Positions 42,738 to 51,458 of a stretch of DNA of 64,000 nt are shown here, one piece after another; positions within the stretch are counted from its first letter, which is position 1, and every line of letters begins with the position of its first letter. Origin of the DNA: Acidobacteriota bacterium (GTDB taxonomy: Bacteria; Acidobacteriota; Terriglobia; Bryobacterales; Bryobacteraceae); assembly GCA_025354885.1 (NCBI GenBank), contig JANXLY010000058.1, forward strand, positions 1 to 64,000, given 5' to 3'. A model generated the notes under the pieces. That model had not been told where the DNA came from, ran no database searches, and saw nothing but the letters and a program-made list of their open reading frames with translations. The position numbers and the translations under genes were made by a program.

Positions 42738-42947
42738 ATGCCGTTGCCTCCCACTCCCGACTGGGCCAAGCTCGTCGAAGCCACTTATCCTCATCTCTCC
42801 GTCTCAGAGCGCGAAGCACTGCGCAAGATCTGGGCCACCAACTACCAGAACTTCGCACCTCTAAAAGCGCAGCTCAGTGGCGAGATCGATCCAGACCCCA
42901 TCTTCGACGTCATCTCAACCGGCAGCACGGGAGAACAGCACAAATGA
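42738..42947 (+). CDS. small amidase partner, AtzG/GatC-like (DUF4089-like)
   Basis: The 69 aa product is helical at the N-terminus (DWAKLVEATYPHLSVSEREALRKIW) and ends in GEIDPDPIFDVIS, similar to the E-x-x-P-x-F tail of small AtzG/GatC-type proteins that pair with amidases. Its stop overlaps the amidase ATG (ATGA), which supports a stoichiometric partner that wraps the amidase. The assignment rests on position and tail pattern. Confidence 0.6.
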   Translation: MPLPPTPDWAKLVEATYPHLSVSEREALRKIWATNYQNFAPLKAQLSGEIDPDPIFDVISTGSTGEQHK

Positions 42948-44335
42948 CCCTGATTGAAGCCGCCGCCGCACTCCGAGCCAAAAAAGTTTCCAGCGTCGAA
43001 CTCACCCGCCAGAGCCTCCAGCGCTCCAGAGATCTGCAACCCAAACTCAACGCATTTCTCACCCTCACCGAAGATGCCGCTCTCGCCTCCGCAAAGCAGG
43101 CCGATGACGATTTCGCCAGGTCCATTGACCACGGCCCGCTCCAGGGCATCCCCATTGCAGTCAAGGATCTTTACTACACCAAAGGCACCCGCACTACTGC
43201 GGGTAGCAAAATCTTCGGCGACTTCGTCCCAACCTATGACGCAGCTGTCGTCGAAAAGCTCAAGGGCGCAGGCGCAGTCCTCACCGGGAAACTCGGCATG
43301 CACGAACTTGCCTTTGGCATCACTTCCAACAACGCCCACTATGGTGCCATACGCAATCCCTGGGATCCCACTCGCATCCCCGGTGGTTCTAGCGGTGGCT
43401 CCGGCGTTGCTGTCAGCGCGGGTATGGTCTTTGCCGCTATGGGCTCCGACACCGGCGGTAGCATCCGCATCCCTGCCAGCTACTGTGGCACCGCTGGTAT
43501 CAAACCCACCTACGGTGCCGTCAGCCGCTACGGTACTTTCCCGCTCGGCTTCACGCTCGACCACATGGGCCCTCTCGCCTTGACCAGCCGCGATTGCGCT
43601 GCCGTTCTCAACGCCATCTCGGGTCCAGACTCGCGCGACGCCTACGCACGTAAAGATGTTTTCCCGCAAATCACGATCCCCAGTCAGGTCAAACTCGAGG
43701 GCCTCCGCATCGGTTTCAGTGAAGAATTTCTCCTCGAAGGCATCGATCCAGAAATTCGCGCCATGGTCGAATCTGCGCTCCGCGCCTTCCATGAATGGGG
43801 CGCTACAGTCGTGCAACTCAAACTCGGGTGGCTCCGCGATGTTGTCGCCATCAGCCATGTCATCCTGCCCGCCGAAGCCGCCAGCGTCATTGAGCCACAC
43901 CTCTCCCGTCGCGAAGACTTCGGTGCCGAAGTACTCCCCCTCTTCGAAGCAGGCCGCCTCATTCCTGCCGTCGACTATCTCCAGGCTCAAAAACTGCGGC
44001 GCATTTATCGGGCAAAAGCCACAAGTGACCTTTGGAAACATTGCGATGTCCTTATCTCCCCTTCCACGGCGATCACTGCTCCCAAGATCGGCGAGCAAAT
44101 CGTTACTCTTGGCTCTGGCCAACAAATCGAAGTCCGCGCAGCATCCACTCTGCTCGTCCGCGCCTTTAATGTCCTCGGCACTCCGGCCCACTCCATTGTT
44201 GGTGGTTTCCATTCGAATGGTCTGCCCATGAGCCTCCAACTCATCGCCAAACCTCTTGCCGACGCAACCGTTCTTGCCGTCGGTGCCCGCTTTGAAGACG
44301 AAACGTCCTTATACAGGCGTAAGCCGCCTGCATAG
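42944..44335 (+). CDS. amidase-signature hydrolase (GatA/AtzE type)
   Basis: The 463 aa product has the Ser-cisSer-Lys triad layout: Lys74 in [12 protein letters not shown], the Ser pair in [13 protein letters not shown], and nucleophile Ser173 in [15 protein letters not shown]. It is a full-length amidase of the GatA/AtzE group. No gatB is adjacent, so a metabolic amidase working with the small upstream protein fits better than the tRNA amidotransferase. The substrate is unknown. Confidence 0.88.
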   Translation: MTLIEAAAALRAKKVSSVELTRQSLQRSRDLQPKLNAFLTLTEDAALASAKQADDDFARSIDHGPLQGIPIAVKDLYYTKGTRTTAGSKIFGDFVPTYDAAVVEKLKGAGAVLTGKLGMHELAFGITSNNAHYGAIRNPWDPTRIPGGSSGGSGVAVSAGMVFAAMGSDTGGSIRIPASYCGTAGIKPTYGAVSRYGTFPLGFTLDHMGPLALTSRDCAAVLNAISGPDSRDAYARKDVFPQITIPSQVKLEGLRIGFSEEFLLEGIDPEIRAMVESALRAFHEWGATVVQLKLGWLRDVVAISHVILPAEAASVIEPHLSRREDFGAEVLPLFEAGRLIPAVDYLQAQKLRRIYRAKATSDLWKHCDVLISPSTAITAPKIGEQIVTLGSGQQIEVRAASTLLVRAFNVLGTPAHSIVGGFHSNGLPMSLQLIAKPLADATVLAVGARFEDETSLYRRKPPA

Positions 44336-44372
44336 TCGTAGTCCTAAGTTAAATAACCTATGACCTTTGTCT

Positions 44373-44413
44373 AATCCTCACTGCGGATCTGGCCGATAAG
44401 ACCTGTGAGGATT
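44373..44413 (+). promoter_or_regulatory. SD-sequestering inverted repeat before the LuxR-type regulator
   Basis: AATCCTCAC (44373-44381) and GTGAGGATT (44405-44413) are exact 9-bp inverted repeats. The downstream arm contains GAGG, the ribosome binding site seven bases before the ATG at 44418. Pairing would hide it. If transcription starts inside the repeat instead, it could act as a DNA operator. Confidence 0.6.
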
Positions 44414-44417
44414 TCTA

Positions 44418-45068
44418 ATGTCGGCTCATCGCATCTTCATTTGTGAAGCTCAGCCCGTTGTTATCGAGGGCTTCGCCCGGATTCTGGCTGATTCTCCCGA
44501 TTTCGAATTGGTTGGCACGGCCGCATCGCCTGTCGAATCGATCGCCCGCATCCCCGCGCTCCAGCCTGACATTGTCATGATCGATCAAGCCTCCGGCATC
44601 CGTTCTGTCTTCTCCTTACTGAGCGAGCTGAAGATCGCCAGCCCAAATTCGAGATCCATTCTCTGGATCGTCGAACTGGCTGAGATCGAATGCTTCCGCG
44701 CGCTCCAGCTCGGTGCACGCGGCATCCTCCGTCGCAGCTTGCCCGTTGCCACCATGTTCGACTGTCTGAACACCGTGGCCAAAGGGAATCTGTGGCTCGA
44801 AAATTCGATCAGCGACCAGGTGGTTGGCTTCCTGAGTCGTAAGAGCAGCAACCGTCTCACCCCTCGAGAACGCGAAATCGTTCGCGCTGTCTGCCGTGGC
44901 ATGAAGAACAAAGAAGTTGCCGATCTTCTTCACATTACTGCTGGCACCGTCAAAGTCCACCTCATGCACATCTTCGAAAAAACCGGAGTCAAAGACCGTT
45001 TTGAGCTCGCCCTCCAGGGCCCCAAGCTCCTTGGTCTCGAACATGAGGAGAGCATTAGCGCCAGCTAG
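44418..45068 (+). CDS. NarL/LuxR-type response regulator heading the tad locus
   Basis: The 216 aa product has a receiver-like domain with D56 in PDIVMIDQASG. The usual acidic pair at its start is reduced to ICEAQP, so phosphorylation may be weak. The C-terminal LuxR helix-turn-helix is LTPREREIVRAVCRGMKNKEVADLLHITAGTVKVHLMHIFEKTG. It is followed after 12 bp by the membrane protein and the cpa/tad genes, so it is a good candidate for their regulator. Its own translation may be controlled by the upstream inverted repeat. Confidence 0.88.
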   Translation: MSAHRIFICEAQPVVIEGFARILADSPDFELVGTAASPVESIARIPALQPDIVMIDQASGIRSVFSLLSELKIASPNSRSILWIVELAEIECFRALQLGARGILRRSLPVATMFDCLNTVAKGNLWLENSISDQVVGFLSRKSSNRLTPREREIVRAVCRGMKNKEVADLLHITAGTVKVHLMHIFEKTGVKDRFELALQGPKLLGLEHEESISAS

Positions 45069-45080
45069 ACAAGAACCATC

Positions 45081-46649
45081 ATGCTGAAACGTCTGCTGCG
45101 CCCGACTTTCGTCGATCTGATCTTCACTGCCCTGATTGCATGGCTTTTCGTCCTGCGTCCCAAGGGCTGGAGTCTGCTCCTGAGCGACGGCGATACCGGC
45201 TGGCACATTCGCACCGGAGAATGGATCCTCAAAAATCGTCAGGTCCCTCTTCACGACCTCTTTTCCTTCACCCGGCCAGGCGCAGAATGGTTCGCCTGGG
45301 AATGGTTATCCGACATTCTCTTCGCGGTTCTTCATGCCACCGGAGGACTGCCGCTCCTCGTATTCTTCTGCGGCTTTCTACTGGTTGGCACCAGTATCAT
45401 TGCGCTCCGCTGGATGATCTGGAGAGGCTCCAGCGTTCTGGTTGCCTTTCCGCTTCTGATGCTGGCCGTCGGCGGCTCCACCATGCACTACCTGGCCCGT
45501 CCGCATCTGTTTACTCTGCTTTTTCTTGTCCTCGAGCTCTGGCTCCTCGATGCCGAGCGCCGCAACCCTTCCCGTAAGATCTGGCTTCTAGTGCCGCTCG
45601 CCCTGCTCTGGACCAATCTCCATGGCGGCTGGCCTGCGCTCTTTGTTTTTCTGGGAATTCAGATTGCCGCACGCATCGTTTATCGCGATCCTGTCTGGCG
45701 CAAAGAATTACTTGTCGCATTGGCATGCGCAGCAGCCACAATGGTCAACCCTTACGGTTGGCACCTCCATCAGCACATCTTTGGCTTTCTCCAGAGCAAC
45801 TGGATTCGCGATGCGGTCGATGAGTTCCAGAGCCCTAAATTTCGTGCCGAGAATCTGCTTCAATTTGAGGTGCTGCTGATCCTCGGGATCGCAACAGCCT
45901 GGGGTCGCGCCTTCCGTGGCTTTGCCGGCCTTACGGAGGCCGTCAGCGTCTGGGTCTGGGCCCACTTGGCGCTCGGGGCTGTCCGCCATGCTCCGATCTT
46001 TATTATCGCCGCCACCCCGGTAATCGCAACCGAGCTCACGTACTTGCTCGAATCATTCTGGCAGACGGCGAAGCGCTCTTCGATTCGCGGCATCTTTCGC
46101 GACCTCGATTCTGATCTTCGCCCAAAATTCGCCCTGAACTCTGCCTGGGCAGTCCTCTTGCCAGTTCTGCTCTGCTTGTTGGCACCGCAAGAGCTGCCGA
46201 GTGATTTTCCCGAAAAATCGTTCCCTGTAGTCGCTGCCAATACCCTTGGTGCTAGATTGCAGGGTCAAAAAATTCTAACTTCGGATCAGTGGGGCGACTA
46301 TCTCATTTATCGCTTCTGGCCAGCCACTACCGTCTTCATGGATGGCCGAAGTGACTTCTATGGCCCGGAGCTGGGGCGAGAGTATCTTGCCATGGTCAAC
46401 GGATCCCCAGCCTGGCGCCAACACTTTGCCAAGCACCAGATCAACTTCGTCCTCTTGCCCCGGGTCAGTGATCTCGGTGGCCAGCTGGAGCGGGATCCAG
46501 ACTGGCAAATGATTCATTCCGATCTGCTTAGCACCGCATTTGTGCGGCGTTTGCCAAATCGCCCGAACCCAGACTCCGCAAGGCTTTTTTCCCCGTCCAG
46601 ACTAATGAAAGCCCCCCCATCATCCGAAGGAATAAGGGAGAACCGCTAA
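45081..46649 (+). CDS. polytopic membrane protein, unknown function
   Basis: The 522 aa product has about ten hydrophobic helices in residues 10-340 and a C-terminal soluble region (~400-510). Notable phrases are LLLSDGDTGWHIRTGEWILKN near the N-terminus and the Asp/Arg-rich SDQWGDYLIYRFWPATTVFMDGRSDFYG near the C-terminus. The D-x-x-WH loop recalls membrane glycosyltransferases of the GT-C fold, but no family can be named. The stop overlaps the cpaA start, so it is part of the locus. It could glycosylate pilins. Confidence 0.6.
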   Translation: MLKRLLRPTFVDLIFTALIAWLFVLRPKGWSLLLSDGDTGWHIRTGEWILKNRQVPLHDLFSFTRPGAEWFAWEWLSDILFAVLHATGGLPLLVFFCGFLLVGTSIIALRWMIWRGSSVLVAFPLLMLAVGGSTMHYLARPHLFTLLFLVLELWLLDAERRNPSRKIWLLVPLALLWTNLHGGWPALFVFLGIQIAARIVYRDPVWRKELLVALACAAATMVNPYGWHLHQHIFGFLQSNWIRDAVDEFQSPKFRAENLLQFEVLLILGIATAWGRAFRGFAGLTEAVSVWVWAHLALGAVRHAPIFIIAATPVIATELTYLLESFWQTAKRSSIRGIFRDLDSDLRPKFALNSAWAVLLPVLLCLLAPQELPSDFPEKSFPVVAANTLGARLQGQKILTSDQWGDYLIYRFWPATTVFMDGRSDFYGPELGREYLAMVNGSPAWRQHFAKHQINFVLLPRVSDLGGQLERDPDWQMIHSDLLSTAFVRRLPNRPNPDSARLFSPSRLMKAPPSSEGIRENR

Positions 46650-47149
46650 TGACACTTGAGACAGCCGTCGCGCTCAGCATCGGACTCGCCGCTTCCGGCG
46701 AAGATTTGTGGCGCCGAAACATTTCAAATTGGATACCCGCTACCGCCCTCGCCGGAGCTCTCGTTGTTCAGACGATGAACGGCGGATGGCACGGCGTCTG
46801 GCAATGGTTTCTGGGCGCTGTTTGTGGTTTTAGCGTATTTCTCATCTTTTACATCCTCGGTGGTATGGGTGGGGGTGACGTAAAGCTCATGGCCGGATTT
46901 GGTGCCCTCCTCGGTACCTCCCGCCTCCTTGAGGCAACGATCCTGACCGCCGGCATCGGCGGCATCATCGCTTTGCTCGTTGTTCTTCGGCGTGAAATTG
47001 TGCGCTTTTGGCGCCGCCGCCGGAATGTGGTCGATAAGAATACTGAGGCCGGCCTCGAGCCTGCCTCCCAACAAGAAGATAGTTACATCCCGTATGCCCC
47101 GGCAATCACTCTTGGTAGCTGGCTTGCGTTGATTCCGAAAGGGGTTTGA
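46649..47149 (+). CDS. cpaA: prepilin peptidase CpaA/TadV type (A24)
   Basis: The 166 aa membrane protein has the two aspartates of the type IV prepilin peptidase family, in GEDLWRRNISN (first) and GGMGGGDVKLMAGFGALLG (second). It lacks the long N-terminal methylase domain of PilD, as expected for TadV/CpaA. It should cut and mature Flp-type prepilins and pseudopilins, although no prepilin gene is seen here. It overlaps the upstream gene by one base. Confidence 0.9.
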   Translation: MTLETAVALSIGLAASGEDLWRRNISNWIPATALAGALVVQTMNGGWHGVWQWFLGAVCGFSVFLIFYILGGMGGGDVKLMAGFGALLGTSRLLEATILTAGIGGIIALLVVLRREIVRFWRRRRNVVDKNTEAGLEPASQQEDSYIPYAPAITLGSWLALIPKGV

Positions 47150-47157
47150 GTTTTATT

Positions 47158-48123
47158 ATGGACCGCAGATTTCTCACAGTATTAGGCGTCAGCCTATTGT
47201 TTGCGCTTGTGATTTCAAGCGTTTTCTACCAGATGTCAGCCCGCTCGAGCTCCGGCCCGGCCAGACCTGAGCAGGTAGAAATGAAAGACCTTGTGGTCGC
47301 TGCCAAGGCTCTCAATGTCGGCACCACTATCAAACCCGGTGACGTTACTGTCAACAAGGTTCCCCTCGCTGCCTTTCCCAAGAGCGGATTCATGAAGGTC
47401 GAAGAAGTGCTTGATCGCCCGGTTGTCTCAAACATCCTCGCTGAAGAAGCGGTCATCGAAGGCCGGCTTGCTCCTCGTGGATCCGGTGCCGGTCTTGCCC
47501 CAGTAATTCCGGTCGGCATGCGCGCTGTAACCGTTCGCGTTAATGACGTAGTCGGCGTTGCTGGCTTCGTACTCCCTGGAATGAGAGTCGATATTACCGT
47601 GACCGGACGCCCGCCCGACGGCAAAGAAACCCTGACGACAACTGTCCTTCAGAACATCACCGTTCTCAGCGCCGGACAGACGATGGCTCCTGACGCTCGT
47701 GGCCAGGCAATCAATGCTCCCACTGTCACGCTGCTCGTTACTCCTGAACAGGCTGAGGTCATTATCCTCGCTGGTTCAGAAGGCCGTATTCAGCTTGTGC
47801 TGCGTAACGGCAGTGACAACGACATCCAGAAGACCAGAGGCGTAACCGCAAACTCGCTCTACGGCAGCCGCAAGGGTGCTGGTCCCCGTCCCTCCGGCGG
47901 AGATACCAGCGACGCTCAAACTGACGAGAGTGCCGCCCCGAGGCGACGTATTCGAGTCGCTGCTGCTCCTGTCGTGGTCGCCGTTGCGCCCCCACCGCCT
48001 GCTCCTGTCCTGCCGCCTGTTCCCGACCAGATCCTCGTGATCCGTGGTAACGCCCGCTCGATGGAAACCGTTGGTATGAAGCCTGGTACGGCCGCTGCCC
48101 CCGCCGCAGTCGCAATCCCGTAG
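47158..48123 (+). CDS. cpaB: Flp pilus assembly protein CpaB
   Basis: The start is ATG 47158 (MDRRFLTVLGVSLLFALVISS), with a GAG seven bases upstream. The track start is a TTG that overlaps the cpaA stop. The membrane anchor is followed by an SAF domain (LVVAAKALNVGTTIKPGDVTVNK, VIPVGMRAVTVRVNDVVGVAGF, VLPGMRVDITVTG) and a Pro/Ala-rich tail. CpaB (RcpC) helps the secretin channel in the periplasm and may bind peptidoglycan. Confidence 0.9.
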   Translation: MDRRFLTVLGVSLLFALVISSVFYQMSARSSSGPARPEQVEMKDLVVAAKALNVGTTIKPGDVTVNKVPLAAFPKSGFMKVEEVLDRPVVSNILAEEAVIEGRLAPRGSGAGLAPVIPVGMRAVTVRVNDVVGVAGFVLPGMRVDITVTGRPPDGKETLTTTVLQNITVLSAGQTMAPDARGQAINAPTVTLLVTPEQAEVIILAGSEGRIQLVLRNGSDNDIQKTRGVTANSLYGSRKGAGPRPSGGDTSDAQTDESAAPRRRIRVAAAPVVVAVAPPPPAPVLPPVPDQILVIRGNARSMETVGMKPGTAAAPAAVAIP

Positions 48124-48201
48124 AGCTCGAATTCGATGGCTTCCAATATGACTTTTTCAATGGCATTCTCGATGGTTTTGATGAAACCGAGGAATTTACG
48201 T

Positions 48202-50175
48202 ATGTCTTATCTCAGTAACGCTCAAAAGCTTCTGTCCTTTGCATTGGTGGGCATTCTGGTGCTACCTGCGCCAACCCCACTCGCTGCCCAGACGATGAAT
48301 GTCGTCGACCTCAGCATGACCATTGGCAAGAGCCTGGTGATCGACTACCCAGTCGAAATCGGACGTATCTCGACTTCGAGTCCCGAAGTTGTGGATGCTG
48401 TTCCCGCCACCTCCAAAGAATTCCTCCTCCACGGCAAGGGCCATGGAGCGGCGACTGTCGTGGTTTGGGCCAAATCCGGTGCCAGAACCATGTATAACGT
48501 CACCGTGGAGCACAACGTGGATCCAATCCGCAAGCTCATGAGCGAGACCTTCCCCAATGAAGACATTCGCGTCCAGAGCGGTCGAGATTCGATCACCCTG
48601 GTGGGTCGTGTCTCAAGCAAAGAAGTCGCAGACCGTGCCGTTGCGATTGCGACCCCGCTCGCGAGAACTGTAGTTACGAACCTGCAACTCGCTCCTGCCC
48701 CGGTTGAGCAGCAGATCATGCTGCACGTCAAGTTCGCTGAATTGAACCGAAGTGCCGGTATGCAATTCGGCGTCAATCTCCTGAGTACGGGCGCAACGGG
48801 TACGATCGGTTCGACATCCACGAATCAATTTTCGTCTTCCAACACCTCAACCATCCGAAGTACAGGCAGCAATGGCGTAGTTCAGCCGACAACCTTTAAT
48901 CTTACGGATGCGCTCAACATATTTGCCTTCCGGCCCGATCTCAATTTGGGTGCAGTAATCCGCGCTCTCCAGAGTCAGGATGTCCTGCAGATTCTTGCTG
49001 AGCCCAACCTCACAACACTCAATGGCAAAGAAGCCAGCTTCCTTGCTGGTGGTGAGTTCCCAGTACCAATCCTGCAAGGCGGCGGCAATGCCGGCGCGGT
49101 CACAGTTCAGTTTCGTGAATACGGAATCCGCCTCAATTTCATTCCGCAAATCACGGCGAGCGGCACGATTCGCATGTACGTCAAACCTGAAGTTTCCACC
49201 ATCGATTTGTCAAATGCCGTCTCCTTATCGGGATTCACCATCCCCGCCTTGGCAACCCGCCGCATCGAGACCAATGTCGAACTTAAAGAAGGCCAGAGCT
49301 TTATGATTGCCGGCTTGATCGATGATCGCGTTACCGAGCAGATGTCCAAGATCCCTGGTCTGGCGAACATCCCGATTCTCGGCAACCTTTTCAAGAGCCG
49401 CCTCGAGCGTAAGTCCAAGACGGAACTGATTATCATCGTAACGCCTGAAATCGTCAAGCCTTACAATGCAGACGATAAACTGCCAGTTCCAGAATTCCCG
49501 AAGGATTGGTTGCAACCGTTCAAGGTCACCAAGAAGATAGCCGAGCCGATTAAGCAAAGCTCCGCTGCAACTCAGGTCAAGAAAGCCGAGGCTGACACTA
49601 AGAACCCCTTCCTGTTCTGGAAGAATTCGAAGAAGGTCGCTCAGGCAACTTCCGGCACTCCTGCGGTCCAGGACGCCGCAGCTCAATCCGACCAGGTCAG
49701 TGATGCTGGCACCGCTTCGATGAACGCTGCTGCGCCCGTGTTTGCCCCGATTGCTGGTACAGCCTTGACCAACTCCGTTGCGCCAAGCCCAAGCTCGGCA
49801 AATCCGGATACAAGCCTTGCCGCCAGCCCTGCTGCACCTGCAAACCCTGTAGCTGCCAGCCCTGCTGCCGCCGACTCCGGCTCGCCTAGCCCCGAACCAA
49901 ACGTTTCTGCCCCGACTTCCTCTGCCCCGACTTCTTCTGCCCCGACTTCTTCTACACCGACGGCACCCGCACCGACCGCACCTGTAGTCGTACAACCGAC
50001 CCCCGAGTCGCCCATTACTGTCATCGAAGCGCCTGGCGCTTCGGTCCCTCAGCCTCATGGCAAGGCCTTGCCTCCTACACCGGTGCGCCGAGCAGCCGTG
50101 TCCGCTTCTTCCCCTGCTGCGTCAACTCTCAGCGCCATTCCGGATCAAACCGTCGTTGCCGGGGGCGGGAACTAG
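48202..50175 (+). CDS. cpaC: tad secretin CpaC/RcpA
   Basis: The best start is ATG 48202, with GAGG nine bases upstream; the track start at 48136 adds an unlikely leader. The 657 aa product has a signal peptide (FALVGILVLPAPTPLAAQ), BON/STN-like N-domains (MTIGKSLVIDYPVEIGRISTSSP) and a secretin core (VLQILAEPNLTTLNGKEASFLAGGEFPVP; ELKEGQSFMIAGLIDDRVTEQMSKIPGLANIPILGNLF). A ~170-residue Ala/Pro/Ser/Thr tail follows. It forms the outer-membrane pore of the tad system. Confidence 0.93.
   Translation: MSYLSNAQKLLSFALVGILVLPAPTPLAAQTMNVVDLSMTIGKSLVIDYPVEIGRISTSSPEVVDAVPATSKEFLLHGKGHGAATVVVWAKSGARTMYNVTVEHNVDPIRKLMSETFPNEDIRVQSGRDSITLVGRVSSKEVADRAVAIATPLARTVVTNLQLAPAPVEQQIMLHVKFAELNRSAGMQFGVNLLSTGATGTIGSTSTNQFSSSNTSTIRSTGSNGVVQPTTFNLTDALNIFAFRPDLNLGAVIRALQSQDVLQILAEPNLTTLNGKEASFLAGGEFPVPILQGGGNAGAVTVQFREYGIRLNFIPQITASGTIRMYVKPEVSTIDLSNAVSLSGFTIPALATRRIETNVELKEGQSFMIAGLIDDRVTEQMSKIPGLANIPILGNLFKSRLERKSKTELIIIVTPEIVKPYNADDKLPVPEFPKDWLQPFKVTKKIAEPIKQSSAATQVKKAEADTKNPFLFWKNSKKVAQATSGTPAVQDAAAQSDQVSDAGTASMNAAAPVFAPIAGTALTNSVAPSPSSANPDTSLAASPAAPANPVAASPAAADSGSPSPEPNVSAPTSSAPTSSAPTSSTPTAPAPTAPVVVQPTPESPITVIEAPGASVPQPHGKALPPTPVRRAAVSASSPAASTLSAIPDQTVVAGGGN
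49906..49965 (+). repeat. 15-bp tandem repeat inside the cpaC tail
   Basis: Units of the form TCTGCCCCGACTTCT are repeated about three and a half times, encoding Ser-Ala-Pro-Thr-Ser. The run is in frame, and copy number changes would alter only tail length. Confidence 0.8.
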
Positions 50176-50199
50176 ATTCTCTAGCTAAGGTCGACAACG

Positions 50200-51417
50200 A
50201 TGAATTCACAATCACTTGGATCGAATGGAATGGAGCTCACCGCGATCCTGATTTGTCAGGATCGCGAGCTAGCCACCGTCTTCACTCGTTCTGTTGAGAA
50301 TTCACGATCCTTTCAGATCATGGCGGATCTCAAAGGCTATCCACCAAGGCAAACTCTTGAGATCCGCTTACGCCAGGTTCAACCGGATGTCGTGCTGATC
50401 GATCTGGTTTCGAGTCTCGATGCAGCTTGCGAATTGATTCAGATCATCACGCAAGTTTCGCCATTGACGCACATTATAGGCCTACACAATGCCAATGATT
50501 CTGATGCTCTTTTGCGCTCGCTCCGGCTCGGTGCCAGTGATTTCCTGTACTCTCCTTTTGATCCTGCCGCTCAGCTCGATGCTGCAGATCGATTGCGGCG
50601 TCTGAAGGAACCGGATCAGCCAGCCGACCGCGAACTGGGCCGGGTGATTGCATTTGCCAGTTCAAAGCCTGGCTCCGGCGCATCCACGCTCAGTGCGCAG
50701 ACCGCGTTCACGCTCAAGAAACTTACTGGCCGTCGTGTTCTACTCCTCGACCTCGACTTGATGGGCGGCACGATTGGCTTCTATTTGAAATTGAATCATG
50801 CTTATTCGATGCTCGATGCGATCGAGCATTCTAGTCGACTGAATCCCGCAGTCTGGAGCTCGATGATCGCCCATTGCGGGGGTATCGATATTCTCCCCGC
50901 TCCTGATGCTCCAGTTTCGGCTGAAGTGCCGGGCGATCGGCTGCACAGCGTTCTTCAATACGCACGAATGCTTTATGACTGGGTTGTTGTGGATTTACCA
51001 GCTATCTTTTATCGCCCAAGCCTGTTGATGCTGACCGAAGCCGACTACATGTTTCTCGTTTCTACTGGAGAGTTGCCCAGCCTGCATCTGGCCCGTAAAG
51101 CGATCACAATGTTGACCCAACTCGGGCTGACCAAGGATCGCTACAAGCTGCTCGTGAATCGCGTCAACAAGCGCGACGGTATCGGCCTCGCCGACCTCGA
51201 AAAAATATTCAATTCTCCCGTGGATGCAATGTTTCCCAACGACTATTTTTCTCTTCACCGTGTGGTTACTCTTGGCCAGCCCCTCGGTGCAGACTGCGAG
51301 CTCGGGAAGGCCGTGGAGGGCCTTGCCCGCAAAATCTCGGGCAGCGGAGTTGCTGAAAAAAAGTCGAAGTCGTCAAGCATGCTTGAGGCGGCTCGCCCCG
51401 CCATGTCCCAGACCTGA
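50200..51417 (+). CDS. cpaE: CpaE/TadZ-like ATPase with pseudo-receiver domain
   Basis: In this 405 aa product, residues ~14-135 form a receiver-like domain with D68 in QPDVVLIDLVSS. Residues ~148-370 form a MinD/ParA-like ATPase. The P-loop reads ASSKPGSGAST (about 153-163), the deviant TadZ form in which the second conserved Lys is replaced, while VLLLDLDLMGGTIGFYL is kept. CpaE/TadZ recruits the tad machine to a cell position. Loss of the Lys suggests ATP binding with little hydrolysis. Confidence 0.88.
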   Translation: MNSQSLGSNGMELTAILICQDRELATVFTRSVENSRSFQIMADLKGYPPRQTLEIRLRQVQPDVVLIDLVSSLDAACELIQIITQVSPLTHIIGLHNANDSDALLRSLRLGASDFLYSPFDPAAQLDAADRLRRLKEPDQPADRELGRVIAFASSKPGSGASTLSAQTAFTLKKLTGRRVLLLDLDLMGGTIGFYLKLNHAYSMLDAIEHSSRLNPAVWSSMIAHCGGIDILPAPDAPVSAEVPGDRLHSVLQYARMLYDWVVVDLPAIFYRPSLLMLTEADYMFLVSTGELPSLHLARKAITMLTQLGLTKDRYKLLVNRVNKRDGIGLADLEKIFNSPVDAMFPNDYFSLHRVVTLGQPLGADCELGKAVEGLARKISGSGVAEKKSKSSSMLEAARPAMSQT

Positions 51418-51458
51418 ACCAGGCGAATCGCGGAAATGGATTATAAGGATTCTGAACA

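Noticed and set aside
42842-44239. 465 aa antisense ORF opposite the amidase (also 382 aa at 39383-40531 and 380 aa at 29295-30437)
   Set aside because: These mirror strongly biased codon use of the real genes. They show low-complexity composition, no known motif and no ribosome binding site, while the opposite strand carries clear enzymes.
44392-44399. GCCGATAA, a perfect sigma28 -10 element before the LuxR-type gene
   Set aside because: No -35 resembling TAAAGTTT lies at 10-12 bases upstream. The same bases form the loop of the inverted repeat.
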